A stretch of 64,000 nt of DNA, from assembly GCA_002722565.1 (NCBI GenBank), contig PBMG01000020.1, forward strand, positions 62,001 to 126,000. Reading direction: 5' to 3'. Position 1 is the stretch's first letter. The number at the start of each line of letters is the position of its first letter. Positions 1 through 8,468 of the stretch are shown in pieces. The stretch is from Acidimicrobiaceae bacterium. GTDB lineage: Bacteria > Actinomycetota > Acidimicrobiia > Acidimicrobiales > Poriferisodalaceae. Both the position numbers and the translations under genes were made by a program. The notes below the pieces were generated by a model. That model did no database searches and was not told where the DNA came from. It saw only the letters and a program-made list of their open reading frames with translations.

Positions 1-1393
1 TGTGGACAGTCGCACTCGACATCATGCCTGCGTTAAACCAGAAACCAGCAGCAACACCTCGGCCTTGGTTAGGTCCGAGGTCTGCTGTGTAATTCGGGTG
101 ATCTTTGATTGCTTCCAAGGTTTCAACAAAGCCGATCCGAGGAAACTTCGGCCCATAAGAAGCCTGGGTTCCTTCAACGGCAGCGTTAGCTAGCCGAATA
201 TCAATCGGGTCCATCCCTATGTCTCTCGCTAGGTCATCAAGAACTGATTCCACGGCAAACGCTGCCATGGGTGCGCCGGGAGCTCTATATGCAGCAACTC
301 TTGGTTTGTTGCAAACAACGTCATAACCCTCGACAACGAAGTTTGGAATGTCGTAGCAGGCGATAGCCGTCATACCTGCGGCACCCACTGGCGACCCTGA
401 ATAGGCACCGGCTTCGTATGCCATCCATACTTCGGCAGCGGTTATCTTCCCATCCTGGGACACTCCCATTTTCACTCGTATGCGAGTACCAGATGTTGGT
501 CCAGTCGCGCGAAAAACTTCGTCACGGTCCATTACTAACTTGACCGGCCGACCAGCTCGTTGAGAGAGCCTGACTGCAAGTGGCTCGAGGTAGATCACTG
601 TCTTACCCCCGAAGCCACCGCCGATTTCGGCGGCCGTTACTTTCAAAGTTCCAGGGGATACGCCAAGCACAGTGGCCGAATACGCCCTCATTTGGAAGTG
701 ACCTTGGGATGAGCACCATATATGGGCTCTTCCGTCACTATTGGCATCAGCCACAGCAGCGTGGGGCTCTATATAACCTTGGTGAACTGGTTTGGTCGTG
801 AACTCCCGTTCGACAACAACATCTGCCTCACCGAAACCTTGGTCAAGATCACCGCGTTCGTGGAGAATCTTGCTAGCAACATTCGATGGTTCTTCCGGCG
901 CGGGATCAACCCCTTTGGTAATCATCCCTTCATGCAGCAGCGGAGCGCCCTCTGCCATCGCTTCATCCACCGTCAGTACGTGGGGCAAGATTTCGTAGGT
1001 CACTTCGACTGCTTTGGCGGCAGCTTCGGCTTGGTCTCGAGTGGTAGCTGCTACGGCTGCAACTACATGTCCTTCGTATAGGACTTTCTCTCGAGCGATC
1101 GCATTATTGGCTACATCAATGTCACTGGCGTGAGCTCCGTTAGCCGCTAGATCAGGAAAATCGCTACCTGTGATCACTGCCTTTACCCCAACCATTGCTT
1201 CCGCAGCGGTGGTATCGATCGACACTATTCGAGCATGAGCGTGGGGTGAGCGAACCACCTTGCCGAACAACATGCCCGGCAACATTAAATCGGCACCAAA
1301 TTGTGCTTTCCCTGTGACTTTTTCCAGTCCATCAGGCCGGATGGGTCGGGTGCCAACCCACTTGTATCCAGGGTTCTCTTCGGTTATCGCCAT
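1..1393 (-). CDS. Molybdenum hydroxylase large (Mo-binding) subunit, partial
   Basis: Reverse-strand reading from the ATG at 1393 stays open to the window edge, so the C-terminal part is missing. The N-terminus (MAITEENPGYKWVGTRPIRP) is followed by the aldehyde-oxidase/xanthine-dehydrogenase a/b-hammerhead domain and the first Mo-pterin binding domain, including the GGGFGGK segment. The active-site loop reads AYRAPG, not the AYXCSFR loop of form I CO dehydrogenase, so a CO dehydrogenase role is unlikely. Family knowledge: this subunit hydroxylates a purine, aldehyde or N-heterocycle and passes electrons to the [2Fe-2S] and FAD subunits. Its ATG overlaps the stop of the Fe-S gene by one base (TAATG), so it is the last seen gene of an FAD - FeS - Mo operon. 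The catalytic Glu would lie off the window. The substrate cannot be told. Confidence 0.9.
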   Translation of the reverse strand, partial: MAITEENPGYKWVGTRPIRPDGLEKVTGKAQFGADLMLPGMLFGKVVRSPHAHARIVSIDTTAAEAMVGVKAVITGSDFPDLAANGAHASDIDVANNAIAREKVLYEGHVVAAVAATTRDQAEAAAKAVEVTYEILPHVLTVDEAMAEGAPLLHEGMITKGVDPAPEEPSNVASKILHERGDLDQGFGEADVVVEREFTTKPVHQGYIEPHAAVADANSDGRAHIWCSSQGHFQMRAYSATVLGVSPGTLKVTAAEIGGGFGGKTVIYLEPLAVRLSQRAGRPVKLVMDRDEVFRATGPTSGTRIRVKMGVSQDGKITAAEVWMAYEAGAYSGSPVGAAGMTAIACYDIPNFVVEGYDVVCNKPRVAAYRAPGAPMAAFAVESVLDDLARDIGMDPIDIRLANAAVEGTQASYGPKFPRIGFVETLEAIKDHPNYTADLGPNQGRGVAAGFWFNAGMMSSATVH

Positions 1394-1869
1394 TACTGAC
1401 CCCTCATCTCTCGAGCTGCTTCTTGCACAGCACGAACAATTTTGTCATACCCAGTACACCGACAAAGGTTGCCGGCTAATGCATATCGGATTTCTGTTTC
1501 TGTCGGATCCGGATTTTTATCTAATAAAGCTTTGGCGGCTATCAGGAAACCTGGTGTGCAAATTCCACACTGCAAGGCCGCTCCTTCTAAGAAGCACTGT
1601 TGTAAAGGATGTAACTCTCCCGAATCAGCGAGTCCTTCCACAGTTAGGATTGTTGCCCCCTGAACCTCGGGAGCAAACACAAGACAAGAAGTAGTGACTT
1701 TTTCATCGATCATGACTGAACAGGCGCCGCAGTCTCCCGTACCGCAACCTTCTTTCGCTCCAGTCAAACCAACTTCATCTCTAAGGGCATTTAGTAGAGA
1801 CGTCCCATCTTCTGCCAAGAATTCGGTTTCGTCTCCGTTGACAACCGCTGTGATATGAGTTCGTGCCAT
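1393..1869 (-). CDS. Molybdenum hydroxylase [2Fe-2S] subunit (CoxS/XdhC type)
   Basis: A 158-residue protein of normal family length. Residues 1-75 form the plant-type ferredoxin domain with Cys42, Cys47, Cys50 and Cys62; residues 80-150 form the helical second cluster domain with Cys101, Cys104, Cys136 and Cys138 (QCGICTPG and CRCTGY). All eight ligands are present, so both clusters should form. It carries electrons from the molybdenum centre of the downstream subunit to the FAD subunit encoded just upstream. It is joined to both neighbours by one-base TAATG overlaps (1869 and 1393), a sign of translational coupling and fixed stoichiometry in one cytoplasmic complex. Confidence 0.96.
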   Translation of the reverse strand: MARTHITAVVNGDETEFLAEDGTSLLNALRDEVGLTGAKEGCGTGDCGACSVMIDEKVTTSCLVFAPEVQGATILTVEGLADSGELHPLQQCFLEGAALQCGICTPGFLIAAKALLDKNPDPTETEIRYALAGNLCRCTGYDKIVRAVQEAAREMRGQ

Positions 1870-2738
1870 TACTTGCTTCCGTTTCTTTGCTCAGCGCGTT
1901 CAATTGCTATGAGTACCGCTCGTTTCGCCAATACTCCCGCTACTTGTTTCCGATATGCGACCGTTCCCCGCTTGTCGTCGATCGGATTGCATACTCCACT
2001 CGCTGCTTCCGCTACAGCGGAGAGCGTTTCGTCGTCAGCGGTGCCGCCAACTAAAGCAGCTTCAGCATCTGGAACTCTGACGACTGTCGGGGCAACAGCT
2101 CCCAAGGCCACCACTGCCTCTTCGATACTTCCATCTTCTGCGAGTGTGACCCGAGCCCCAGCTCCTACTACAGCTATATCCATTTCAGTTCTGGGGATCA
2201 TCCTTAGATAGGCATCTCCAGATCGTGCTGGCATTCTGTCAAGTTCAAATTCGACGATAAATTCGTCAGCCTCAAGTGACGTTTGTCCAGGGCCAGTAAC
2301 TACTTCAGCTACATCAAGCACACGGGTTCCATTCGGACCAGCGATCACAGCGCGAGCCCCATTTACGACCATCGCTGGGACTGAGTCAGCTGCGGGTGAA
2401 CCGTTGCATAGATTCCCTCCAAGGCTGGACCTATTCTGAATCTGGTCAGAGCCGATAAGACCGGCGGCCTCGGATAGACCTGGAAACTCTCCGCTAAATG
2501 CTTCGTCTTCAGTGAGGTTGGCCGTGGGAGCCGCAGCCCCTACTGTCCATTTGTCGTCATCCTTAGCTATTGCTACAAGTTCTTCTATCTTCTTTAGGTC
2601 AACCAGTAATTCTGGCGCCGAGCGACCCGCTCGTAGTTGAGGAACAACGTCTGTTGCGCCCGCAAACACCTGCGCTGACGGTGAGGTTGACAACAATGAT
2701 GTCGCTTCCTCAACCGAAGATGGTGCTATGTATTTCAC
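1869..2738 (-). CDS. Molybdenum hydroxylase FAD-binding subunit (CoxM type)
   Basis: A 289-residue FAD-binding PCMH-type subunit: the N-terminus MKYIAPSSVEEA, the FAD pyrophosphate-binding stretch FAGATDVVPQLR near residues 41-52, and RSSLGGNLCNGSPAAD near residues 103-118 are the family hallmarks, followed by a CO dehydrogenase flavoprotein C-terminal domain. It would take electrons from the [2Fe-2S] subunit and pass them to NAD+ or another acceptor. The start is GTG at 2738, with a GGGGG ribosome site six bases upstream; an ATG four bases earlier is out of frame. First gene of the FAD - FeS - Mo operon, transcribed away from the acyl-CoA dehydrogenase-like gene across a 112-bp divergent promoter region. 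Confidence 0.95.
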   Translation of the reverse strand: MKYIAPSSVEEATSLLSTSPSAQVFAGATDVVPQLRAGRSAPELLVDLKKIEELVAIAKDDDKWTVGAAAPTANLTEDEAFSGEFPGLSEAAGLIGSDQIQNRSSLGGNLCNGSPAADSVPAMVVNGARAVIAGPNGTRVLDVAEVVTGPGQTSLEADEFIVEFELDRMPARSGDAYLRMIPRTEMDIAVVGAGARVTLAEDGSIEEAVVALGAVAPTVVRVPDAEAALVGGTADDETLSAVAEAASGVCNPIDDKRGTVAYRKQVAGVLAKRAVLIAIERAEQRNGSK

Positions 2739-2850
2739 TCATTCCCCCTAATTGGACGGTTAACAATTATCCGACGTCGTGCGTGCATCGAAAAGTAGTC
2801 GCTGATTGCTTCATTGTCTTCTTCAACAACCTTAGGGATAGTTTAGGGCC

Positions 2851-4476
2851 ATGATCTCACCGGATAACCAACCAGGGCCACTCCCTTCTTACAACTTGTT
2901 TACTTCTGATCCAGTTCTTCCTGAAGCAGTGCGCCGCGAGGGCGGAAATCTGAAGCTTTTAGAAAGTTTTGGTGAGCAAGTGGGCAGCTTGGAAACGCGA
3001 GAGTGGGGACGTTTAGCAAACAAGAACGTTCCGATTCTTCATACTCATGATGCTTCAGGCAACAGAATCGATGAGATCGAATACCACCCCGCGTATCACT
3101 CACTTCTGAATCTTGCTGTGGAAAGTGGGATTCATTGCATGCGTTATGAAAAACCTCCGGGTGACGGAGCCTATGTAACACGTAATGCCTTAATGGGTTT
3201 GATCACGCAGATCGAAATGGGTCATGGTTGCCCAACCTCAATGACCTCTGGCTCATTAATGGCGTTGCGGCATCAACCTGAGTTAGCAGAAATTTGGGAA
3301 CCATTAACAATCAGCAGAAGTTACGACCGACAACTCAAAGCTCCGGGCGCAAAGTCGGGTGTTCTTTTGGGCATGGGTATGACAGAGAAACAGGGTGGAT
3401 CTGACGTTAGAGCAAACACAAGTACCGCTAGTCCCGTATCGGCGGGAGGCCCTGGAGGCGAGTACCGGATTGAAGGCCATAAATGGTTCACCTCAGCTCC
3501 TATGTGTGATGCATTCCTAATCTTGGCTTATGCACCGAAAGGCATGTCCTGTTTCATCGTTCCTCGGGTGCTACCGGATGAAACACGAAATTCATTGCGT
3601 CTGATGCGGCTCAAAGACAAACTCGGCAATCGTTCTAATGCTTCTGCGGAATTGGAATTCGACAACACAGCAGCCTGGATGGTTGGGGAAGAAGGACGAG
3701 GGATCCCAACAATTATCGAAATGGTTCATGCCACCCGACTTGACGTAGCAAATTGGGGCGTTTCTCTCATGCGCCAAGCGGTTAGCCAAGCAGCGTGGCA
3801 CGTCGCTAATCGCGAAGCCTTCGGTGCGACTTTGATCGATAAACCCTTGATGCAAAATGTCTTGGCTGACTTAGAAATTGAGGTTGAGGCGGCAACCTTG
3901 ATGATCACTCGCCTTTCGGGGGCGCATGAACGAATGGAGATTGACGAGCGGGAACAAGCTTTTGCCCGCCTGGCGACTCCTATCGCTAAGTATTGGCTGA
4001 CCAAGCAATCCACTCCTGTTGTTAGGGAGGCGCTGGAATGTGTTGGCGGCAACGGATATGTAGAAGATTCAATGATGCCGCGCCTCTATCGAGAGGCACC
4101 GTTGAATGCCATATGGGAAGGCGCTGGAAATGTTATTGCTCTTGATATTGGTAGGGCGGCGTCTAGAAATCCTGAAAGTGTTGAAGTTTTTCTAGATGAA
4201 TTAGACCAATCCCGGGGCCAAGAATCAGGTGTCGACAATCTTTTGGATTCGCTACGAACCGATCTTTCTAACCCACCACCTGAGGCGGAAGCACGCCGAC
4301 TTGTAGAGAGACTTGCTATTGCATGGGCTGCGACCCTTATGGTCAAGCATGGTCAACCTTCAGTGAGTGAGGCTTACCTGATGTCAAGAATCGGCGGGGA
4401 TCACGGATCGCTGTTTGGTACTTTGCCAACATCTTGTGATTTGGATCAGATTGCGAGGCGGGCAGTTCCCGCTTAA
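2851..4476 (+). CDS. AidB-like acyl-CoA dehydrogenase
   Basis: A 541-residue flavoprotein, longer than ordinary acyl-CoA dehydrogenases (about 380-420) and matching the AidB/DUF1974-like branch. Residues 40-150 are an extra N-terminal helical domain (YHPAYHSLLNLAVE), followed by the middle beta domain with GMGMTEKQGGSDVR near residues 171-184 and EGHKWFTSAP near 208-217. The C-terminal helical domain has the base-like Glu423 in WEGAGNV. Family knowledge: members oxidise branched acyl-CoAs in vitro or protect DNA from alkylation (AidB of E. coli), so the substrate is not certain. It stands alone on the plus strand between divergent and convergent neighbours. The region between 2738 and 2851 should hold its promoter. 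Confidence 0.9.
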   Translation: MISPDNQPGPLPSYNLFTSDPVLPEAVRREGGNLKLLESFGEQVGSLETREWGRLANKNVPILHTHDASGNRIDEIEYHPAYHSLLNLAVESGIHCMRYEKPPGDGAYVTRNALMGLITQIEMGHGCPTSMTSGSLMALRHQPELAEIWEPLTISRSYDRQLKAPGAKSGVLLGMGMTEKQGGSDVRANTSTASPVSAGGPGGEYRIEGHKWFTSAPMCDAFLILAYAPKGMSCFIVPRVLPDETRNSLRLMRLKDKLGNRSNASAELEFDNTAAWMVGEEGRGIPTIIEMVHATRLDVANWGVSLMRQAVSQAAWHVANREAFGATLIDKPLMQNVLADLEIEVEAATLMITRLSGAHERMEIDEREQAFARLATPIAKYWLTKQSTPVVREALECVGGNGYVEDSMMPRLYREAPLNAIWEGAGNVIALDIGRAASRNPESVEVFLDELDQSRGQESGVDNLLDSLRTDLSNPPPEAEARRLVERLAIAWAATLMVKHGQPSVSEAYLMSRIGGDHGSLFGTLPTSCDLDQIARRAVPA

Positions 4477-4489
4477 AAGTGTTGGCGGG

Positions 4490-5164
4490 TCAGCCTGTGA
4501 ATGCTGGGCCATCTGCACGGTCAACCGTGGTAAATTCTTCGACTTTCTTGCGAGACAACTTGGTCAATTGTTTTTTGGGCTTCCCGATGGTGAGCAGAGC
4601 GGCCACCGCCACGTTCGGTTCAAGACCCAGCAATTGTTGCGCCTTTGATTCCTGAGCAGCGAGAAGCGTGGTGAGGGTGCCGCCAAATCCTTCGTTACGC
4701 GCGCCGAGCAAAATATTCCATGCCATTGGATATATAGATCCTCCGCTAATAATGCCAACCCGATCGAGATCCTTATCCATCGATGCGACCACGCTCAGGT
4801 CAACAGCAACGACAAGGACCGTAGGTGTATGAGAAAGATCTTCAAACATCGGGATTACTGCAGGTATGGACTCGTCATTCCAAACTTTTTCAACATTAAC
4901 GCTGGTTGGTTGAACGCTTTGCCAAGGGTTTTCTCCGCCTCGCCGTTGCTCGCCATACACCCTCAGTTGCGGAAGACATAGACGCCCAAGAGCGGTCTTT
5001 GTGTCCGGGTCCTTAACAACTATTACCCGTCCTCCTTGTCGGTTACCCCCGCTGGGAGCGAAGCGCGCGTTGTCGAGAACCCGGTAGAGCGTCTCGTCAG
5101 GCATTTCGTCGTCGGTGAAATCTCGTGCGGCGAATGTGGTTCGCATAACGTCATACAGTTCCAT
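4490..5164 (-). CDS. Nitroreductase family protein (paralogue 1)
   Basis: A 224-residue FMN-dependent nitroreductase-fold protein. RTTFAARDFTDDEMP at the N-terminus, NARFAPSGGNRQG around residues 31-43, and GARNEGFGGTLTTLLA around residues 151-166 match the FMN-binding loops of the family. I place the start at ATG 5164 rather than further upstream because the same-length paralogue at 7721-8395 begins at the equivalent residue, and a longer start would run into the gene upstream. The two paralogues align without gaps over the whole length. Likely cytoplasmic NAD(P)H- or F420-linked reductase of an activated double bond or nitro group; the substrate is unknown. It follows the CrtC/AttH-like gene by 46 bases in the same direction and probably shares its transcript. 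Confidence 0.9.
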   Translation of the reverse strand: MELYDVMRTTFAARDFTDDEMPDETLYRVLDNARFAPSGGNRQGGRVIVVKDPDTKTALGRLCLPQLRVYGEQRRGGENPWQSVQPTSVNVEKVWNDESIPAVIPMFEDLSHTPTVLVVAVDLSVVASMDKDLDRVGIISGGSIYPMAWNILLGARNEGFGGTLTTLLAAQESKAQQLLGLEPNVAVAALLTIGKPKKQLTKLSRKKVEEFTTVDRADGPAFTG

Positions 5165-5210
5165 TTGCTCATCATTCCATGACAGACATGGTGCATGTCG
5201 TTCTATTTGT

Positions 5211-6410
5211 TCAAATAGCGCCATCAAAAAACTTAGTGAACCCGTACTTCGGGTATGGCCCGACAACTAATTGTTCGAGAACACCTATCCCTTCTGAAAC
5301 GCCATCGTGCACTCGCACAACTTCTTGAATATGGATGTTTTCAGGGGCCAAAGGATCAATTTCATTCAGATCCCACGATTCTCCAAATACCGCGAGTTCT
5401 CCTTTCCATTGCCCATGTCCCCATTGAGGGTGTCCATAGCCCATCCCCTTCATAAGGACTGATCCGATTGGTTCTATTTCGATTTCAATTGGGTCAGAGT
5501 CTTGCAATTGAATCCTGATTTGGCCCCCTGAGACTCGACGTGTTTCAGGAAGCCATGTGAAGTTGTGACTGACTGAAACCAGACGCTCAATTTGGGGGTC
5601 TTCGATGCCTGGTATTTGATCGCTTTCGGCATATGCCGGTAATCGAAACCCATCCCAATGCCATACTTCGCCTCTGTCTCCTTCGAAAAGGCCGACATGA
5701 GTTACATGGTCTGACCAGTGGAGCGGCGCCCAAAAAAATTTCAATCCCTTAGGCGGGAGCGGCGCTCCCATAGCCACTGAATCTCCTACTGGTCGGACCC
5801 CCCAAGACCGGTCTTTGGTCCCGTAGGTGTGTCCAGCATCGAGGGTAATGGTTTCGTCGGGAAGGCGAAGTTCGCCTGTCCAGAATCCAAACTGGTTCAT
5901 ACGAGTGGCGATCATCCAACGGCCTATTTGTTCGGGAGTAAGTCTTTGGTGATCTTCCGCAAAGTGTGCGGAACGTGGGATCCATTCCAGGTCTGCCCCA
6001 ATTCCCGTTTCGTTGTCTTCCACAACGACGCGAATATTTTTCATCGGCTGACCGATTTCAATCCGAAATGGGCCAGTTGTCATGTCAATCGGATCTTGCG
6101 GGGCGCGACGCGATGCATGAAAAGAGTGCTGTTGGCCACCTCTAACAATCGTTAAGGCACAGTCCTGTATATGTAAGTTCGGATACCGGGCGGAACTGAT
6201 TCCGAAGTACAAGCTGCCGTCATCTGTGTATCCGTTAAAGAAGGATCGGTCATAGGCATTTCGATCAGTTGTCGCTGGGGTTGTTATGGGATGCGATGTC
6301 TGGTGAATATAGAAATCGTCAAATGAGCTAAGCAACTTTTTCCCCAATCGCTGCGTTTTAGGACTGATCTGCTGGCTCCAACCTAGGCCTGACTTTGTAT
6401 AAGACAGCAA
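5211..6410 (-). CDS. CrtC/AttH-like (lipocalin-fold) conserved protein
   Basis: Up to 399 residues, no signal peptide. The motifs SDxH-free core DDFYIHQT, DRNAYDRSFFNGY, GTKDRSWGVRP (near residue 200) and a W/H-rich segment HWSDHVTHVGLFEGDRGEVWHW place it, by pattern, with the hydroxyneurosporene-synthase/AttH-like family of actinobacterial conserved proteins often found beside CoA-ester and nitroreductase genes. A catalytic activity is not established for this branch. The most upstream start is TTG at 6410; a second TTG at 6335, preceded by GGGGA at good spacing, would give 374 residues starting just before the conserved core and is at least as likely. It lies upstream of nitroreductase paralogue 1 on the same strand and divergent from the CoA-transferase gene. 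Confidence 0.7.
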   Translation of the reverse strand: MLSYTKSGLGWSQQISPKTQRLGKKLLSSFDDFYIHQTSHPITTPATTDRNAYDRSFFNGYTDDGSLYFGISSARYPNLHIQDCALTIVRGGQQHSFHASRRAPQDPIDMTTGPFRIEIGQPMKNIRVVVEDNETGIGADLEWIPRSAHFAEDHQRLTPEQIGRWMIATRMNQFGFWTGELRLPDETITLDAGHTYGTKDRSWGVRPVGDSVAMGAPLPPKGLKFFWAPLHWSDHVTHVGLFEGDRGEVWHWDGFRLPAYAESDQIPGIEDPQIERLVSVSHNFTWLPETRRVSGGQIRIQLQDSDPIEIEIEPIGSVLMKGMGYGHPQWGHGQWKGELAVFGESWDLNEIDPLAPENIHIQEVVRVHDGVSEGIGVLEQLVVGPYPKYGFTKFFDGAI

Positions 6411-6526
6411 TCGAATGCGGTCAGAAGTGCTGTTTATCTGTTCGGGGCAAAGTCATAGAACCAAAAAGCTAACTATCTTCTTTAATTGCACATGAAAATG
6501 CCATTGTGCACGATTCGGGGGTTTTG

Positions 6527-7711
6527 ATGTCTGGGGTTTTAGATGGAATTCGGGTTCTAGATTTTGGGCGCTTTATCGCTGGCCCTTTCGCAGCGACAAT
6601 TTTGGGAGATCTCGGAGCTGATGTTATTCGGATCGAACGAATTGACGGTGGTGAGGATCGCTGGACTACACCGGTGACCCCTGATGGACAAGGTGCTTTG
6701 TTCTTACAAGTCGGTCGCAACAAAAAGAGCATGACTCTAAATCCCATGAAGGAAGACGGGCGAAAGATCATGAATGCCCTAATAGCCACAGCCGATGTAG
6801 TGGTTGCCAATCTGCCTCCAGATACTCGTCGGCAGATGGGCCTTGACTATGAGTCGCTGAAAAAAGTGAAGGAAGACATCATCGTCTCGACTGTGACCTG
6901 CTTTGGTTCGGGCGGTCCTTTCAGCGACCGAGTGGGCTTTGATGGCTTGGCTCAAGCTATGTCTGGTGCGATGCATATGACGGGGCCGGAGGGACAACCG
7001 ACACGTAATTCCACTCCCTATGTTGATTTTTGTACTGGATCTCTGCTGGCGATGGCAACGCTGGCGGCGTTACGCCATCGCGACCTAACAGGGGAAGGTC
7101 AAGAACTTGAGGGGGCTTTGTTGAAGACGGCAATGACGATTGCGAATGCAACGCTTATAGAACAGGACCAACTTGGTATCAATCGTGAAGCTTCACATAA
7201 CCAGGGTCAGACAGCTTCTCCATCAGACACATTTGTGACTAGTGATGGATTAGTTCTTGTGTCAGTCATCGGGAATTATCAGTTCGCTAGGTGGGCGAAG
7301 CTCGTTGGCCGACCTGAGTTGGCTGACGATCCAAGATTCCAAAGTGATGAAGGGCGCGGAAACCATCGAAACGAAATCTGCGGCGTCATGTCGGATTGGT
7401 GTGCCAACAAGACGACTGATGAGGTTCTTTTGGCTTTGGCTGACTTAAAAATTCCAGGTGCTCCAGTGCTCAAGCCTCAGCAAACGTTGGATCACCCTCA
7501 CGTTAACGCTTTAGGGTTTTTAGAGCGTTGGGCATATCCATCGGCTTCGAAGGACGTGCCAATAAGCCAATTCCCAGTTGCAATGTCAGCTTCGCCTGGG
7601 GAGATTCGCCATAGGGCCCCAGAGTTGGGTGAGCATACAAACGAAGTTCTCTCGGAGCTGGGATTTAGTTCCGCAGAAATCAATGAACTGCGCGTAGACC
7701 GGATTGTTTGA
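6527..7711 (+). CDS. CaiB/BaiF family III CoA-transferase
   Basis: A 394-residue protein with the family III CoA-transferase N-terminus (LDGIRVLDFGRFIAGPFAA), the VIRIER strand, and PYVDFCTGSLLAM with Asp167, which corresponds to the catalytic Asp that carries the acyl-CoA thioester in formyl-CoA transferase. It should move CoA between two carboxylic acids in the cytoplasm, activating a substrate for beta-oxidation-like chemistry. The ATG at 6527 is preceded by GGGGG seven bases upstream, so it is preferred over the GTG at 6506. Nitroreductase paralogue 2 follows after nine bases, which indicates an operon. The acid substrate cannot be deduced from sequence. Confidence 0.92.
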   Translation: MSGVLDGIRVLDFGRFIAGPFAATILGDLGADVIRIERIDGGEDRWTTPVTPDGQGALFLQVGRNKKSMTLNPMKEDGRKIMNALIATADVVVANLPPDTRRQMGLDYESLKKVKEDIIVSTVTCFGSGGPFSDRVGFDGLAQAMSGAMHMTGPEGQPTRNSTPYVDFCTGSLLAMATLAALRHRDLTGEGQELEGALLKTAMTIANATLIEQDQLGINREASHNQGQTASPSDTFVTSDGLVLVSVIGNYQFARWAKLVGRPELADDPRFQSDEGRGNHRNEICGVMSDWCANKTTDEVLLALADLKIPGAPVLKPQQTLDHPHVNALGFLERWAYPSASKDVPISQFPVAMSASPGEIRHRAPELGEHTNEVLSELGFSSAEINELRVDRIV

Positions 7712-7720
7712 GGTTGGAAG

Positions 7721-8395
7721 ATGGATTTTGTTGATGTAGCCAAGACCACATTTGCGGCTCGTGAGTTCACTGATGAGCCAGTACCGGACGACGTCTTGTA
7801 TCGGATTTTCGATACGGCGCGCTTCGCTCCAAACGGAGGAAACCGTCAGGGCTGGAAGGTGGTAGCTGTTCGTGATCGTGAAACCAAAAAGGCTCTCGGC
7901 GAGTTGTGTTTGGGGCCGATGCGAGTAGCGGCTGCCCAAACTCGTGCGGGAGAGGTTTACTGGCAATCAGTAACTCCTTCATCGATCGATATCGCTGAAG
8001 CTGCTCTAGACGAATCGTTGCCGATTGCTATACCAATGTTCGAGCATCTGGAGGATGTCCCAGTTGTTTGCATTATTGCTGTTGATTTGAAAGTTGTTGC
8101 TTCGATGGACCAGTTCTTAGATCGTGTCGGAGTGGTTAGTGGGGCTTCGATTTATCCGATGGCTTGGAGTGCATTGATGGCAGCTCGAAACGAAGGGTTC
8201 GGTGGGACGTTAACTACGTTGCTTGCGGCTCAAGAACCAGCGGTGCAACAATTATTGGGACTTGAATCGCATGAAGCCGTTTCGGCCATGTTGACGATTG
8301 GTCGTCCACCTAAACAGCTAACGAAGCTTTCGAGAAAGCCAGTTGAAGAATTTGTTTTCATCGACCATGCAAAGGGAAAACCGCTTACTTCTTAA
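7721..8395 (+). CDS. Nitroreductase family protein (paralogue 2)
   Basis: A 224-residue FMN nitroreductase-fold protein, gap-free relative of the one at 4490-5164: TTFAAREFTDE, ARFAPNGGNRQG, LDRVGVVSGASIYPMAW and GFGGTLTTLLAAQE are shared nearly word for word. Placed nine bases behind the CaiB/BaiF gene, so the product probably acts on the same CoA-ester pathway, for example reducing an enoyl or nitro intermediate. The two paralogues flank the CoA-transferase and the CrtC/AttH-like gene, as expected after a local duplication followed by inversion. Cofactor (FMN with NAD(P)H or F420) and substrate are inferred from family only. Confidence 0.92.
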   Translation: MDFVDVAKTTFAAREFTDEPVPDDVLYRIFDTARFAPNGGNRQGWKVVAVRDRETKKALGELCLGPMRVAAAQTRAGEVYWQSVTPSSIDIAEAALDESLPIAIPMFEHLEDVPVVCIIAVDLKVVASMDQFLDRVGVVSGASIYPMAWSALMAARNEGFGGTLTTLLAAQEPAVQQLLGLESHEAVSAMLTIGRPPKQLTKLSRKPVEEFVFIDHAKGKPLTS

Positions 8396-8468
8396 GATTT
8401 TCCGGACCCACAAATATGGGGCAGTGCGCAACATCTGCTCGAAGTTCCTGGTCCGTTAATCGGCGGCT

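Noticed and set aside
1-1393. CO dehydrogenase large subunit (CoxL) for carbon monoxide oxidation
   Set aside because: The active-site loop is AYRAPG, not the AYXCSFR of form I; a generic molybdenum hydroxylase fits better.
1260-1694. Plus-strand frame over the Fe-S gene
   Set aside because: It covers the well-supported [2Fe-2S] gene in another frame and has no family features.
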